A stretch of DNA of 64,000 nt from Methanobacterium sp. UBA375 (GCA_002495625.1 DAGC01000002.1:49134-113133); one strand, 5' to 3'; counted from the stretch's first letter, positions 8,720 to 18,387 are shown. Translations and numbers: made by a program. The notes: a model not told the origin generated them from the sequence alone.

Positions 8720-9091
8720 TTATTTTTTAAGTTCTTCGACTTTCTCCACCACTTCATTTACCAGTTCATCCGCTTCTCCGGCATCGGTTATGCAGGCAGA
8801 TGCTGTTCCTACGTTTAAGCCTGCGGCTTCTCCTAACTCGTCTTTGGTGGGAAGGTAGACGTAAGGTATCTCTTTTTCATCTGCAAGTACCGGGAGATGA
8901 GCTGCTATCTCTGGTGGGTCGATGTCCTCAGCAATAATTACTAAAAGAGCGTTTCCTCTTTCTATTGCTTTGGTTACTTCATTGGTTCCTTTACCAATTT
9001 TTCCTGTGTCTCTTGCAATCTCTAAAGCCTCATAGGCTTTATCTGCTATTTCCTTTGGTACATCAAATTTAACATAAATAGGTTTTGCCAT
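8720..9091 (-). CDS. rpl7ae: Large ribosomal subunit protein L7ae
   Basis: A 123-residue kink-turn binding protein that in archaea is shared by the 50S subunit, box C/D and H/ACA RNPs and RNase P. The hallmark run ERGNALLVIIAEDIDPPEI and the following LPVLADEKEIPYVYLPTKDELGEAAG are intact. It is the first gene of the rps28e-rpl24e-ndk operon and has its own strong promoter and ribosome binding site. Length is typical. Confidence 0.97.
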   Translation of the reverse strand: MAKPIYVKFDVPKEIADKAYEALEIARDTGKIGKGTNEVTKAIERGNALLVIIAEDIDPPEIAAHLPVLADEKEIPYVYLPTKDELGEAAGLNVGTASACITDAGEADELVNEVVEKVEELKK

Positions 9092-9172
<81 letters not shown>

Positions 9173-9580
9173 GCGCGATCAGTTAAATGACTTTAATAGA
9201 GCGTATTTAGTTTTTGTTAAATACAGTCTATTGATTCTAATTTTAAAACACGAAATACGATATATAGTTAGGTTCAAAATTAGCATTCGAATGTTTAGTA
9301 ACGATGATATATATACTTTTCTTGACAGGTAATTGCTGAGTTAAATGGGATTAAAGTGAAAAATATAGTAAAGTTCATTAGAATAATTAATTAAAATTCC
9401 ATTTTGTTATATTAAAACACATTAATCAAGTTTTCATACTCTGATCCGATATACACAACAACATAAATATCGTTCCACCATAGTTCGGGCTTTCTTGATC
9501 AAACCAGGCTCTTATCTTTAGTCCAATGCATATATATATAAGATCTCCAAATACATTGGACTTAGGTGATTATCCAATAT
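9173..9580. other. AT-rich gap upstream of rpl7ae with one inverted repeat
   Basis: No convincing gene is seen in this gap. It contains one clear inverted repeat: AGTCCAATG at 9520-9528 and CATTGGACT at 9554-9562, with a 25-base AT-rich loop including a run of TA steps. It lies within 20 bases of the stop of the leftward VTT/DedA gene, so a terminator or mRNA 3' structure for that gene is the simplest reading; an operator is possible. Several TATA-like strings occur, but none can be assigned. Confidence 0.45.
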
Positions 9581-10222
9581 TTAATTTACAGGTAAACTTC
9601 GTTTTTTTGTATATAAGTAGACTATAATTCCAACAACAACCAGTGTCAATATAATATTTTCAAATGTAGAAAATAAACCCACATATTGCTGGTATAAACT
9701 TCCGATCTGCCAACCTATAATTCCCAGAAGAAAACCCCTAATCAGAGTACCTAAAAAAGTGTAAAACAGGTATTTTTTAATGTCCATCTTTACAATACCA
9801 CAAAATGCACTGATAACAGCACTCGGGATAACAGGCACTGTTCTAACACCAAAAAGTAACAATCCATCCCTATTGTTCTTACTAAAACGTTCTTCTGCGT
9901 CCTGAATTTCACTCCAGGATACTCCTAAAAATTTTCCAAAGCGATCTATAACTGGTTTTCCCAAAAAATAGGTCAGTCCATAAACGAATAGAGAACCGAG
10001 TGTAACTCCCGCAGATATGGGCAACATTACATTTAATAGTAATTTCCAAAGAGAATTAATGGAAATAGCCGATCCTTGCATTAGAAAAAAGCCAGCCCCC
10101 ATTCCAACTAAAGCTGAGGGAATGGGTGCAACTACTTCTTCCAGCAAAGAAGCAATGAAAACTCCGAGAGTCCCATAATCTATTACCAATGGATTTAAGT
10201 AATTAATTATCTGTTCTAACAT
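9581..10222 (-). CDS. VTT/DedA-family membrane protein
   Basis: A 213-residue integral membrane protein with the VTT (DedA/SNARE-associated) layout: a re-entrant region near 20-45 (EEVVAPIPSALVGMGAGFF), the block GVRTVPVIPSAVISAFCGIV near 125-145 that corresponds to the conserved Arg-Pro motif of DedA proteins, and C-terminal membrane segments ending in a KKR tail. Bacterial relatives include polyprenyl-phosphate flippases. The next gene upstream in the same direction is a PAP2 phosphatase, fitting a role in lipid-carrier recycling, though this is inference. It diverges more from classical DedA than the copy at 42.1-42.7 kb. Confidence 0.75.
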   Translation of the reverse strand: MLEQIINYLNPLVIDYGTLGVFIASLLEEVVAPIPSALVGMGAGFFLMQGSAISINSLWKLLLNVMLPISAGVTLGSLFVYGLTYFLGKPVIDRFGKFLGVSWSEIQDAEERFSKNNRDGLLLFGVRTVPVIPSAVISAFCGIVKMDIKKYLFYTFLGTLIRGFLLGIIGWQIGSLYQQYVGLFSTFENIILTLVVVGIIVYLYTKKRSLPVN

Positions 10223-10271
10223 GTATCATCACCCAAAAAATCTTAATGCATAGTTCCATTTTAAAAATGCT

Positions 10272-10889
10272 TTAAATCATAGAAAATTTGAAAATTCGTC
10301 CTTCCAGTTTTAACGCGATTAAAGCACATGTAACACCTATTAAAGCTCCGAAAATAACATCTAATGGATAATGAACCCCAATATATATTCTTGAAAAGCC
10401 TATTACTACTGCAAATGCTATTAAAGGATAAATCAACCTGAACTTCTTGTTTCTGAATTTTAAACTGTATTTAAGACCGATTAACGTAGCTACTGCAAAT
10501 GAATTTGCTGTATGTCCTGAAGGAAATGAGTATATTTCAGTTTCAGGAATCAACTGGTGAACATTTCCTAAAACTAAGAAAGGTCTTGGTTCGGCAATAA
10601 TTGGTTTTAATAGATAAACTGCTACGTTGCTAATAAACAAAGCAATTAATCCAAGTATCGCAACTTTTTTGGCTTTTAACCCTCCAAATACATACAAAAG
10701 TCCACATATTATACACCACACCAGTAAACTACCAAAATTTGTTAAAATAGGCATTATAACATTGAAAACACTGTTTTCAAGACCATTATTAATTAAATAA
10801 AACAGTAATGTATTACATTTCAATATTAGATTAAATCCTGTGACTGTTAACGGCAAAGTCTGTGTAAAAATCATTAGAATTACCTTCAA
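10272..10889 (-). CDS. PAP2-family membrane phosphatase
   Basis: A 205-residue protein with about six membrane spans and all three PAP2 motifs: K-x6-RP as KPIIAEPRP, PSGHT, and SRIYIGVHYPLDV with the catalytic His and Asp. Such enzymes dephosphorylate lipid phosphates or polyprenyl diphosphates at the outer membrane face. A close paralogue lies at 23423-24064 (shared FYLINNGLENS-type N-terminus). The start may be one of several early ATGs; by comparison with the paralogue the true protein may begin about 8-20 residues later. Fifty bases separate it from the downstream VTT gene. Confidence 0.85.
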   Translation of the reverse strand: MKVILMIFTQTLPLTVTGFNLILKCNTLLFYLINNGLENSVFNVIMPILTNFGSLLVWCIICGLLYVFGGLKAKKVAILGLIALFISNVAVYLLKPIIAEPRPFLVLGNVHQLIPETEIYSFPSGHTANSFAVATLIGLKYSLKFRNKKFRLIYPLIAFAVVIGFSRIYIGVHYPLDVIFGALIGVTCALIALKLEGRIFKFSMI

Positions 10890-11016
10890 ATTAGACTAAA
10901 AGTAATCCTAATTTTAATACTTATTTTTAAATAGTTATGCCAGTATTACGCCCCAATCAGTACCCAACTTTTAAATCAAACATCTAAAATGAAAATTAAA
11001 TAAAAAATTGATTAGA

Positions 11017-11349
11017 TTATTCCCAGGTAATCTTAAATAATATGGAAAATGCTATCAATTGAGCTACATTAATTAAAAGTAGTATAGAATAGACTACAGT
11101 GCCGCTGAATTCATCAATTTCCACACCTAAAACTAAAAATAAGGCCAATGCTATTACTGCAAGGATATTCCCAATTAACAAAATAGATGTAAAATATAAA
11201 AGTCCGATTGTAAATTTAGATTCCAATTCCTTGTAGCTTTCCCTATAAAAATAAACTAATCCAATTAACAAACCTGTATTTATAATTCCGGCGATTATTG
11301 CTATACAAATCAGTATTTGGTTTAATAATGCTAATTCTACTGGGGACAT
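11017..11349 (-). CDS. Small membrane protein, unassigned
   Basis: A 110-residue hydrophobic protein with about three membrane spans (roughly 10-35, 47-72 and 83-107) and a short charged loop FYRESYKELESKF between the first two. I recognise no family. It lies 38 bases downstream of a winged-helix regulator in the same direction, so the two form a probable operon, an arrangement often seen when a regulator controls a small membrane partner. Its role cannot be stated from the sequence. Confidence 0.6.
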   Translation of the reverse strand: MSPVELALLNQILICIAIIAGIINTGLLIGLVYFYRESYKELESKFTIGLLYFTSILLIGNILAVIALALFLVLGVEIDEFSGTVVYSILLLINVAQLIAFSILFKITWE

Positions 11350-11387
11350 TTTTACCTCTCAAATAAACAATTGTGTTCTTGAATATA

Positions 11388-11678
11388 TTATTTTTTTACT
11401 ACTTTCTCCCATATCTCCTTGAAGATGTCATAATTTTCTTCAACTTCATCTGTTAGAAAATAAAGTTTACTATATTCATCTCCAGTGGCCTTAATCACTT
11501 TATTTTCTTCAAGAATTTTAATATGATGTCTTATAGTTTTATAATCTAAGTCAAGCTCCTTAGAAAGCTGGTGAGCATTATACGGCCGGTCATTTAATTT
11601 TCTTATAATCCGTGCACGGTTTATACCGCCCCTTTTACCTGTTATAAGCCACCAAAGTAGCTTTTCCATGTATTTCAT
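11388..11678 (-). CDS. Winged-helix transcriptional regulator (ArsR-like)
   Basis: A 96-residue DNA-binding protein. Residues 20-75 form a winged HTH: RARIIRKLNDRPYNAHQLSKELDLDYKTIRHHIKILEENKVIKATGD in segments, with the recognition helix at DYKTIRHHIKIL and the wing at KATGDEYSKLYFL. The N-terminal helix has two Trp residues and the C-terminus is a charged helix that may dimerise. No cysteine metal site is seen, so metal sensing is unlikely. It is co-oriented with the small membrane protein downstream. Confidence 0.75.
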   Translation of the reverse strand: MKYMEKLLWWLITGKRGGINRARIIRKLNDRPYNAHQLSKELDLDYKTIRHHIKILEENKVIKATGDEYSKLYFLTDEVEENYDIFKEIWEKVVKK

Positions 11679-12020
11679 AAGTCGAGTATCCTAATCCCAT
11701 GATCAATATTATATTATACAAGAATATGGCTCAACATTATTAATTCCGATTTTTCCAAATTGCACTGTAAAATCTTTGTTTGACCTAACACATTAGAGCC
11801 TAAAATCCTCACACTTTTGGACAGGAATGTTCCTTTAAATTTATATTTATTATAAATTTTTAAAAAGTTAATGGTCAAAAAAATACAGGTTTTAAGTAAT
11901 TCGATTCCTTAAAAGAAATTTTAACTTCTCATTCTTAAATTATCTTTTCTTTTAGACAACTGTAAAAAATAAAAAATAATAATAGGGGGTCAATTAAAAA
12001 ATTTTAACATCTGAAGTTCC
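11679..12020. other. AT-rich intergenic region without a recognised gene
   Basis: About 340 bases between the chagasin-like gene and the HTH gene. It is very AT-rich and contains a short palindromic string around ATATTTATTATAAAT (near 11842-11856). It must include the leftward promoter of the HTH gene at its left end and the 3' end of the chagasin gene on the right. I see no small coding frame with a good ribosome binding site and no RNA gene. Confidence 0.4.
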
Positions 12021-12521
12021 CTATTTTCTCTTGGACCCGATTACTCCAGCAGCTACAGATAAAACACCTGCAGTTAATGCAACCAGTGGAATCCCGGTGT
12101 CCTGCATGGGCACCGTATTTGTTGATGGGGTAACGTTGGTGGTGTTATTAGTGGTGTTGTTAGCAGGGGTCACTCCAGCAATTAACACACTGTAACTCGT
12201 GCTGTTACCGATGTTCCCTCCTGGTCCCAGGTAGGTAAAATCGACACTGGTTTCACCCGGTTGTAGTGCCTGGAAAACGAATGTACGATTACCTGGAGCC
12301 CCTATACCGCTACCCGGCTGGAAAATATCATCAACCAATTCTAAATAGGTTTCATCGTAATCAGCACGCCATGAGTAACCTGTAGATGGATTGCTGGGTA
12401 ATGTTATCTTGAATGATTCATTAACCGTAACATTAATATCAGCTGCAAAACTAGTCCCGGCCATTATGGCCATAATGCAAAGAATGCTTAAAATACACGT
12501 TGTTAAGTTTTTTGGGTTCAA
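12021..12521 (-). CDS. Chagasin-family (I42) protease inhibitor with signal peptide and C-terminal sorting signal
   Basis: A 166-residue exported protein. Residues 1-27 are a signal peptide ending SFAA. Residues 28-115 match chagasin-like inhibitors of papain-type cysteine proteases, with the inhibitory loop NPSTGYSW at 44-51 and the later strand block LQPGETSVDFTYLGPGG. A Thr/Asn-rich linker (116-137) is followed by PMQDTG (138-143), a hydrophobic stretch and SKRK, a layout resembling a sortase sorting signal. It is probably held at the pseudomurein surface. The inhibitory target is unknown. Confidence 0.82.
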   Translation of the reverse strand: MNPKNLTTCILSILCIMAIMAGTSFAADINVTVNESFKITLPSNPSTGYSWRADYDETYLELVDDIFQPGSGIGAPGNRTFVFQALQPGETSVDFTYLGPGGNIGNSTSYSVLIAGVTPANNTTNNTTNVTPSTNTVPMQDTGIPLVALTAGVLSVAAGVIGSKRK

Positions 12522-12681
12522 AAAAAACTACACCTCCCACTAAATGGATATTTTTGTAATATTTTGGTGGAATTACTATTTAAAATTTCACAAAGAAAAC
12601 AGGAGGAGATGAAACGAAAATAAAAGTACGTGACAAAAATAAAAAAGAATTTAAAAAAGAAAAAAAAGTAGGAAAAGCTGT

Positions 12682-12888
<207 letters not shown>

Positions 12889-12892
12889 AATA

Positions 12893-12951
12893 TCACCTCA
12901 TTTTTGTATATTTGTTATTATACTCTGTTGTCCTACTCTTATATATATTTA
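12893..12951 (-). promoter_or_regulatory. Histone gene promoter and ribosome binding site
   Basis: Reading leftward, the TATA-like box TAAATATATATAAG occupies 12938-12951, about 50-60 bases before the ATG at 12888, and the ribosome binding site GAGGTGA lies at 12893-12899. Spacing fits an archaeal promoter with a leader of about 25 bases. Called from sequence only. Confidence 0.6.
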
Positions 12952-13150
12952 TCGTATATTTCAGTGATTATTTGGTGATCTGTAATGATATTTAGACACT
13001 TAGTGATGATCCATATTCAATTCTGCCACTTCATGAAGAATCATAAAATAAAAAGTCACATTGAAAAAATTAGAATATAGATAAAGTTCAAATTTTAAAA
13101 AAAATAGATAAAGTTAAATTTTTTTAAAAAAAAATCCAGTAAGAAATGGG

Positions 13151-14347
13151 TTACAAATCCTTCAAAACATTTTTTAGGGATTCAATATTTGCTTCGATAC
13201 TAACCGGTTCCTTACAAGCATTAATTGCAGTGTTAGGGTCTTTAAGTAGATGTCCAGTTACGATGCATACCACATCTTCTCCATTATCTATTTCACCGGA
13301 TTCCACCAGCTTGCGGAGACCAGCGATGGATGAAGCACTGGCCGGTTCCACGCCAATTCCCTCAGTTCTGGCCAGTAATTTCTGGGCGTCCAGTATCTCT
13401 TCATCGGTCACGGTATCTGAGGTTCCATCAGAATCATAGATAGCACGGAGTGCTTTAAGGGCGCTTACCGGGGCACCGATTCTGATGGCCGTAGCCACGG
13501 TTTCCGGGTTCTCCACTGGTATGATTTCATCTGCACCTTTTCGAACGGCATTGGTTATGGGACAGGCTCCCTCTGCCTGTATACCAGTCATTCGGGGCAG
13601 GTCCTCAATGAATCCAGCCTCATAGAATTCACGGATACCCTTCCAGATGGCGGATATGTTCCCGGCGTTACCCACTGGTAATATAATCCGGTCAGGAGAC
13701 CTCCATCCCAGATCATCGACTATTTCAAAGCCTATGGACTTTTGACCCTCCAACCGGTAGGGGTTTATGGAGTTTAAAAGGTAAAGCTCACCCTCCAGTG
13801 CCAGGGCAGTCACTGCCTCCAGGGCCTCGTCAAAGTTACCGTTTACTGATAGAACTTCTGCTCCGTGGAACATGGCCTGGGCCAGTTTACCTAGGGCCAC
13901 CTTTCCGGAGGGTAAGAGTACTATACATTTGAGCCCGGCCCTGGCAGCGTAAGCCGCCAGTGAAGCCGAGGTATTGCCTGTGGAGGCGCAGCCTACAGTG
14001 TCCACACCCAGTTCAACAGCCTTGGTTATTCCTACACTCATTCCCCGGTCCTTGAAGCTTCCGGTTGGGTTGGATCCTTCCACTTTCACGTGGAGGTTCA
14101 CACCTAGCTCTTCTCCTAATCGGTCACATTTGATGAAGGGGGTTCCACCTTCCTGAAGCGAAATTATCCGGGTCTCATCTACGGGCATGAATTCCTTATA
14201 TTTCCACATGGTGTTTCTTCTGCACTCGAATATATCTCTGGATACATCTGGTTCCATCACCACTTCCAGGATAGAATCACACTCCCTGCAGGTGTAAATT
14301 ATCTCGTCGAGGCCGTACTCTGCCCCGCATGAAATACATCTAATCAT
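13151..14347 (-). CDS. thrC: Threonine synthase
   Basis: PLP enzyme that converts O-phosphohomoserine to threonine. I place the start at the ATG at 14347, giving MIRCISCGAEYG; 28 further codons are open upstream but lack the family sequence. The N-terminal zinc-ribbon-like segment (CISC, CREC) is typical of archaeal ThrC. The PLP lysine lies in GSFKDRGMS, the phosphate-binding loop in ASTGNTSAS, and GNAGNISA follows. The length of about 398 residues is normal. It is separated by more than 180 bases from its neighbours. Confidence 0.95.
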   Translation of the reverse strand: MIRCISCGAEYGLDEIIYTCRECDSILEVVMEPDVSRDIFECRRNTMWKYKEFMPVDETRIISLQEGGTPFIKCDRLGEELGVNLHVKVEGSNPTGSFKDRGMSVGITKAVELGVDTVGCASTGNTSASLAAYAARAGLKCIVLLPSGKVALGKLAQAMFHGAEVLSVNGNFDEALEAVTALALEGELYLLNSINPYRLEGQKSIGFEIVDDLGWRSPDRIILPVGNAGNISAIWKGIREFYEAGFIEDLPRMTGIQAEGACPITNAVRKGADEIIPVENPETVATAIRIGAPVSALKALRAIYDSDGTSDTVTDEEILDAQKLLARTEGIGVEPASASSIAGLRKLVESGEIDNGEDVVCIVTGHLLKDPNTAINACKEPVSIEANIESLKNVLKDL

Positions 14348-14531
14348 CGTTAGTTTTCTCCAATATAGTTTAGTGTAATTTTTTTTAGTTAATGTATTTT
14401 CCATAAAAAGAAACTTTTGAAAGTCTATCACTTTTACAAATTTTTTCTTAAAATGGTAATTTGAAAATTAGTATATTTTTTCTCTAATATAAGAAGTTAA
14501 GGGGGGTAACTCTTAGATGGATCATCTGGGG

Positions 14532-15161
14532 CTATATCACGCTTTGGATGAACTGCCCCCAGCTAATACTCAAATTGGCTTCAATAAATGCGGCTATGAT
14601 AAGTAGAATAACACCTATGATAAATAGGGCCAGGGAATCCTTAAAGTCATCATAGTTAACTTTAAGAAGGTATGATATCTGGTTTTTTATGGATATGTTC
14701 CTTTTAATCTTGGTCACATCGTTTAGGAAATGCAAGACTACGCTACCCAGTTTAAAACCAGCTGTTCCAGCCAGTATAATTCCTACAACCTCAAAGATAC
14801 CATGGGGCAGGGTGAAAATAATGAAATCCCCCAGGGGAACCTTGGAAGCTACGTATCCAATGAACAACCCATTGGTAATCAGCAAGAACGCGGTTACCAC
14901 ACCCACCAGAATACCGCCGATATAGAGATAAGTAGCAACAGTAGCGTTATTTATAAATAGAGACAGGGTTTCAAGTTTCAACGTACCGTCACTCACTCTT
15001 TGCTGGAAATTTGCAAGCAAAGGGGCTAAAATTGGGTCTAAAAACCCGGCAAACAGGTAACTGATTACCATAGGGCCAAAAAACAGCAATACAGAAGCCC
15101 ATAAAAAGATCTCATTTCTACCTAGAAGACCCATAAAAAATCCTGAATGTTTATCTCTCAT
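14532..15161 (-). CDS. SpoIIM/DUF95-family membrane protein
   Basis: A 209-residue protein with about five membrane spans. The stretch LPHGIFEVVGIILAGTAGFKLG (in two overlapping parts around residues 118-140) is the signature of the SpoIIM/DUF95 family, found in many bacteria and archaea that do not sporulate. Bacterial SpoIIM acts in membrane remodelling with SpoIID/P; archaeal roles are unknown. It stands alone between thrC and trpS and is read in the same direction. Confidence 0.82.
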   Translation of the reverse strand: MRDKHSGFFMGLLGRNEIFLWASVLLFFGPMVISYLFAGFLDPILAPLLANFQQRVSDGTLKLETLSLFINNATVATYLYIGGILVGVVTAFLLITNGLFIGYVASKVPLGDFIIFTLPHGIFEVVGIILAGTAGFKLGSVVLHFLNDVTKIKRNISIKNQISYLLKVNYDDFKDSLALFIIGVILLIIAAFIEANLSISWGQFIQSVI

Positions 15162-15248
15162 GGTATGCTACCATTCCCATATGATTTGATTGTCTGGTTA
15201 AGATTTGTTTATTAATGGTTAACACTCAGGTATATATATTTGCAAATA

Positions 15249-16340
15249 TCAGCTGAGGATACTTTCTGCCATATCCCTGGCCTTTTCCCTCTTCAGGGAT
15301 AGTTTCTGGAAGAATTTTTCCACCAGTTCTGCAGCGTCCTGTTTACACTGCCCGCACATGATGTTCCCTTCCCGGCAGTCCCTGTAGATCTCCTTGAGCT
15401 CCTTATCATCAGGGGTTAAGTGGTAGAGTAGCATTTCATAGACCACGCACTCCTCGGGAACACCTCCAGTTTCCTTCTGTTCCTCCAGAGTTTCTTTTCC
15501 ACCTGTTTTAGCGGTTTTAAGCTTTTTCACCGCCACTTCTGGGGAGTCGCTCAGGAATATGGCGGTTTTGGGCTTGCTGCTGGACATCTTATCCCCGGTA
15601 AGCCCGGTTATAAACCGGTGGTAGGTGGAGGATGGTGAGATGAAGTGGTAGGTTGATTTGAACCTTTCGGCGATATCCCTGGTGAGCCTTATATGGGGGT
15701 CCTGATCAGGACCGACCGGGACCACGGTTGGTTTGGGGCCTCCAAATTCCTCAAGCTGTGGATGGAGGATATCAGCCACCTGGATCAGGGGGACGTAGAC
15801 ATGGGCCAGGTTGGTGCTGTTAGAAAAACCATAGATGGCCTTGAGTTCGCTCAAGTTAACTTTCTTGGCCAGTTTATAGGCTAGGTCCTCTACTACCTTG
15901 TTCTCGGACTGCAGGTAGATGTGGAAATCCTTATCTTCAAAGTCCAGTCCCAGGGCGATGTAATTGGTGATGTATTCCTCTACAGCCAGTTTCCTGGAGG
16001 TTTCAAAGTCCACCCCACGGGCGGAATAGGATTCCATATCAGCTATGGGGATGTATATCTCTGCTCCCTTTTTCTGGTACCAGATGAGCTGGTCAACCAC
16101 CATTTTATGGCCGATGTGCATCTTACCACTGGGCATCATCCCGGTGACCACGGCAAAGCTATTACCTTCCCGCATGGCCTTGACTATCCTTCCATAGTCT
16201 CTATGGCCGAATATAACACCTCTCCTCATTAATGGATGGGGCTCCTCTATATCATCCAGTAAATCAGCAAAGGGTTTGATTCCGAACTGTTCCCTCAGCT
16301 TCTCATAATCTATAATGGCTGAACTCCATGGATCGATCAA
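15249..16340 (-). CDS. trpS: Tryptophanyl-tRNA synthetase
   Basis: Class I aminoacyl-tRNA synthetase charging tRNA-Trp. The 363-residue protein has the HIGH-type motif PSGKMHIGHKM and the KMSKS-type motif GDKMSSSKP, plus DILHPQLEEF and GPDQDPHIRLTRDIAERF, the archaeal/eukaryotic TrpRS signature. A C-terminal CxxC (CGQC) precedes the last helix. The start at 16340 gives MIDPWSSAIIDYEKL, typical of methanogen TrpRS. Length is normal. Confidence 0.96.
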   Translation of the reverse strand: MIDPWSSAIIDYEKLREQFGIKPFADLLDDIEEPHPLMRRGVIFGHRDYGRIVKAMREGNSFAVVTGMMPSGKMHIGHKMVVDQLIWYQKKGAEIYIPIADMESYSARGVDFETSRKLAVEEYITNYIALGLDFEDKDFHIYLQSENKVVEDLAYKLAKKVNLSELKAIYGFSNSTNLAHVYVPLIQVADILHPQLEEFGGPKPTVVPVGPDQDPHIRLTRDIAERFKSTYHFISPSSTYHRFITGLTGDKMSSSKPKTAIFLSDSPEVAVKKLKTAKTGGKETLEEQKETGGVPEECVVYEMLLYHLTPDDKELKEIYRDCREGNIMCGQCKQDAAELVEKFFQKLSLKREKARDMAESILS

Positions 16341-16444
16341 GTTTATTACCTCTTTAAAATCATTCTGTGAATAATTACATCTATAAAATCTATTAAAGGG
16401 GATGTATGAATATTTCTTAATTTTTATGGGGGATGTCTAAATTT

Positions 16445-16948
16445 TTATGGACGGGTCCATTCTATATTGTAATAGGTTATATCATTTTCCTGGTCCACCA
16501 CAGCTAGAAGCAGGTATTTATTTACTCCATGGGCCACCCGGACGTAACTGGAGAGGTCTTTAAGGGGGATGTGATCATTTTCTGATGCCACCTTTACTAA
16601 GTAGTTGGAATGGCCCTCACCAGGTGTGGTTCCCCTCTCGTATAGACGGAACTCTGACCCGTATTTAAATCCGGTTTTGATGATGTAGCCCCTGTTCCTC
16701 AGGTCACGGAAAACCAGGTAATCGGCAAATAATCCGTTATCATGGATTATCTGGTACATCTCATCCAGGGATACTTCCTTCCCGTCCTGGTTTACCTTGA
16801 TCTTATCCTTCTCCAGGAGATAGAGGGCTTCAATGAGGGATAGCTGTAGACCTTCTTCTGTTAAGTTACCATAGTGGCTTTTAAAGTGGAGGGTCTCTGA
16901 TTTTCCGTCTTTTATAATTATCAAGTCTTTTTTAAGCTCAGAATTCAA
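16445..16948 (-). CDS. endA: tRNA-splicing endonuclease
   Basis: Cuts introns from archaeal pre-tRNA at bulge-helix-bulge sites. The 167-residue length matches the homotetrameric type. The catalytic triad is visible in the C-terminal half: Tyr in FRLYERG, His in GEGHSNYLVKV and Lys in VNKYLLLAVV. The conserved block FRDLRNRGYIIKTGFKYG precedes it. It lies about 100 bases upstream of trpS in the same direction. Confidence 0.95.
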   Translation of the reverse strand: MNSELKKDLIIIKDGKSETLHFKSHYGNLTEEGLQLSLIEALYLLEKDKIKVNQDGKEVSLDEMYQIIHDNGLFADYLVFRDLRNRGYIIKTGFKYGSEFRLYERGTTPGEGHSNYLVKVASENDHIPLKDLSSYVRVAHGVNKYLLLAVVDQENDITYYNIEWTRP

Positions 16949-17057
16949 TTTAACACCTGGTTTAATTGGATTATCTATTTATTCAACGTTTCCTAAGGTA
17001 TACTTATTTTATATTGGTGTGTATTGTTCCATATTAGTATTTTATAAGTGGTGTATA

Positions 17058-17642
17058 TTATTCCATAGTAGCGTGTCTTCTCTTCAGGTCGTCTTCTTTT
17101 TTACCCAGTCGATGCATGAACTCGGCAATAAGCCCGTCCAGGAAGAGATGGGTGCTGTCTTCAAATAAAGTCCCCATAGGTGCCAGATCATCATAGTTAC
17201 CCTTTAGTGCAGTGGATAATGGGTGTTCCCATGGTTCTTTGGACTTACTGTCTATGTTTACATTTACATCAATGTATTTTCCCAGTGTGGAATTGGGATT
17301 GGTGGTTATACCCACCACTGTTGCCCCAATTTCCTGTGCAGTGTGGGCGGCGGTGGTTACCAGCTTGGTTTCACCTGATCCCGATATGGCGATGAGGCAG
17401 TCGGATTCTTTTATGGCCGGGGTGGTTACATCTCCTACCACGTACACGGTGAAGCCAAGGTGCATCAGGCGCATGGCAAAGGCTTTTCCAATGAGTATTG
17501 ACCTTCCACTGCCCACGATGAAGGTGGCGTCAGAATTTATGATGGTCTTTATCATCTTATCCTTCTGGACCTTGTCTATCTGGCCTATAACTGCCAGGGC
17601 GTGTTTGGTTATTTCCTGGGCTGTTCTTTTTATGTACTCCAT
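17058..17642 (-). CDS. hxlB: 6-phospho-3-hexuloisomerase
   Basis: SIS-domain isomerase that interconverts 3-hexulose-6-phosphate and fructose-6-phosphate. In methanogens the reverse ribulose-monophosphate route supplies ribose-5-phosphate. The 194-residue sequence has the sugar-phosphate loops VGSGRSILIGKAFAMRL and ISGSGETKLVTTAA and the C-terminal GTLFEDSTHLFLDGLIAE, all diagnostic of PHI. The partner synthase is not in the window. Length is typical. Confidence 0.93.
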   Translation of the reverse strand: MEYIKRTAQEITKHALAVIGQIDKVQKDKMIKTIINSDATFIVGSGRSILIGKAFAMRLMHLGFTVYVVGDVTTPAIKESDCLIAISGSGETKLVTTAAHTAQEIGATVVGITTNPNSTLGKYIDVNVNIDSKSKEPWEHPLSTALKGNYDDLAPMGTLFEDSTHLFLDGLIAEFMHRLGKKEDDLKRRHATME

Positions 17643-17718
17643 ATGTTTAACCGCTCAAAGTTTTAAATTTTAGATTATAATAATAAAATTATCAAGTTAT
17701 GGTTAAAAATAGTTACGG

Positions 17719-18387
17719 TTAAAGCCCGGTGATCCTTATTCCCGCCAGTTTTATCCGGTTTCTGATGTTTAGGTTTATCAGTAATGGTGTGATCTTTTCC
17801 ACTATACGGGCGTTTTCCAGGCCTCCGCAGTCGATGGATCTGACACCAGGTATCTTTTCGGCAAGTTCCATTACCAGTGTCTTTGCTTCTTCATCTTCTC
17901 CAGATATCAGGCAGTCACAGTCCACTTCTGAATCTATGTTGGTGAGTGAGGCTGCGCTGATGTTGTTGAAGGCGGATATCACCTGGACATTTTTGTCCTT
18001 CAGGAATTCTGCAGTTCTTTCCACGGCAGAACCTTCCCATACGTTAACGAATCGGACTGGGGAACCGCCTATACAGCTTTCCAGGGGGACTGTTGCATCT
18101 ACTATTGTTTTCCCTTCTACATCATCCTTTATGCTGCTGAGGGTGGCCATTTGGGCCTGTAAAGGCACGGTTAGAAGAACGATGTCTCCTTCTCGAGCCG
18201 CTTCACTATTGGTGGCTGCTTGAATGTTGTTCATCTCTTCCTTGATCATGTTTTTAACCAGGTTTACGGCATTTAATGCTTTTTTAACATCCCTAGAGCC
18301 AATTATTACCTCTTCACCTGCTTTAGCAAATCTTAATGCCAATCCTAAGCCTTGATCTCCAGTCCCGCCTACTATTGCGATTTTCAT
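17719..18387 (-). CDS. npdG: F420H2:NADP oxidoreductase
   Basis: Transfers hydride between reduced coenzyme F420 and NADP, supplying NADPH for biosynthesis in methanogens. The 222-residue Rossmann protein starts MKIAIVGGTGDQGLGLALRF with the nucleotide loop GGTGDQGLG and NADP-preferring IIGSRD. The motifs VLLTVPLQ, VDATVPL and VISAFNNISA match Fno. It is the last leftward gene before the nitrogenase island and diverges from it across a gap of about 350 bases. Confidence 0.95.
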   Translation of the reverse strand: MKIAIVGGTGDQGLGLALRFAKAGEEVIIGSRDVKKALNAVNLVKNMIKEEMNNIQAATNSEAAREGDIVLLTVPLQAQMATLSSIKDDVEGKTIVDATVPLESCIGGSPVRFVNVWEGSAVERTAEFLKDKNVQVISAFNNISAASLTNIDSEVDCDCLISGEDEEAKTLVMELAEKIPGVRSIDCGGLENARIVEKITPLLINLNIRNRIKLAGIRITGL

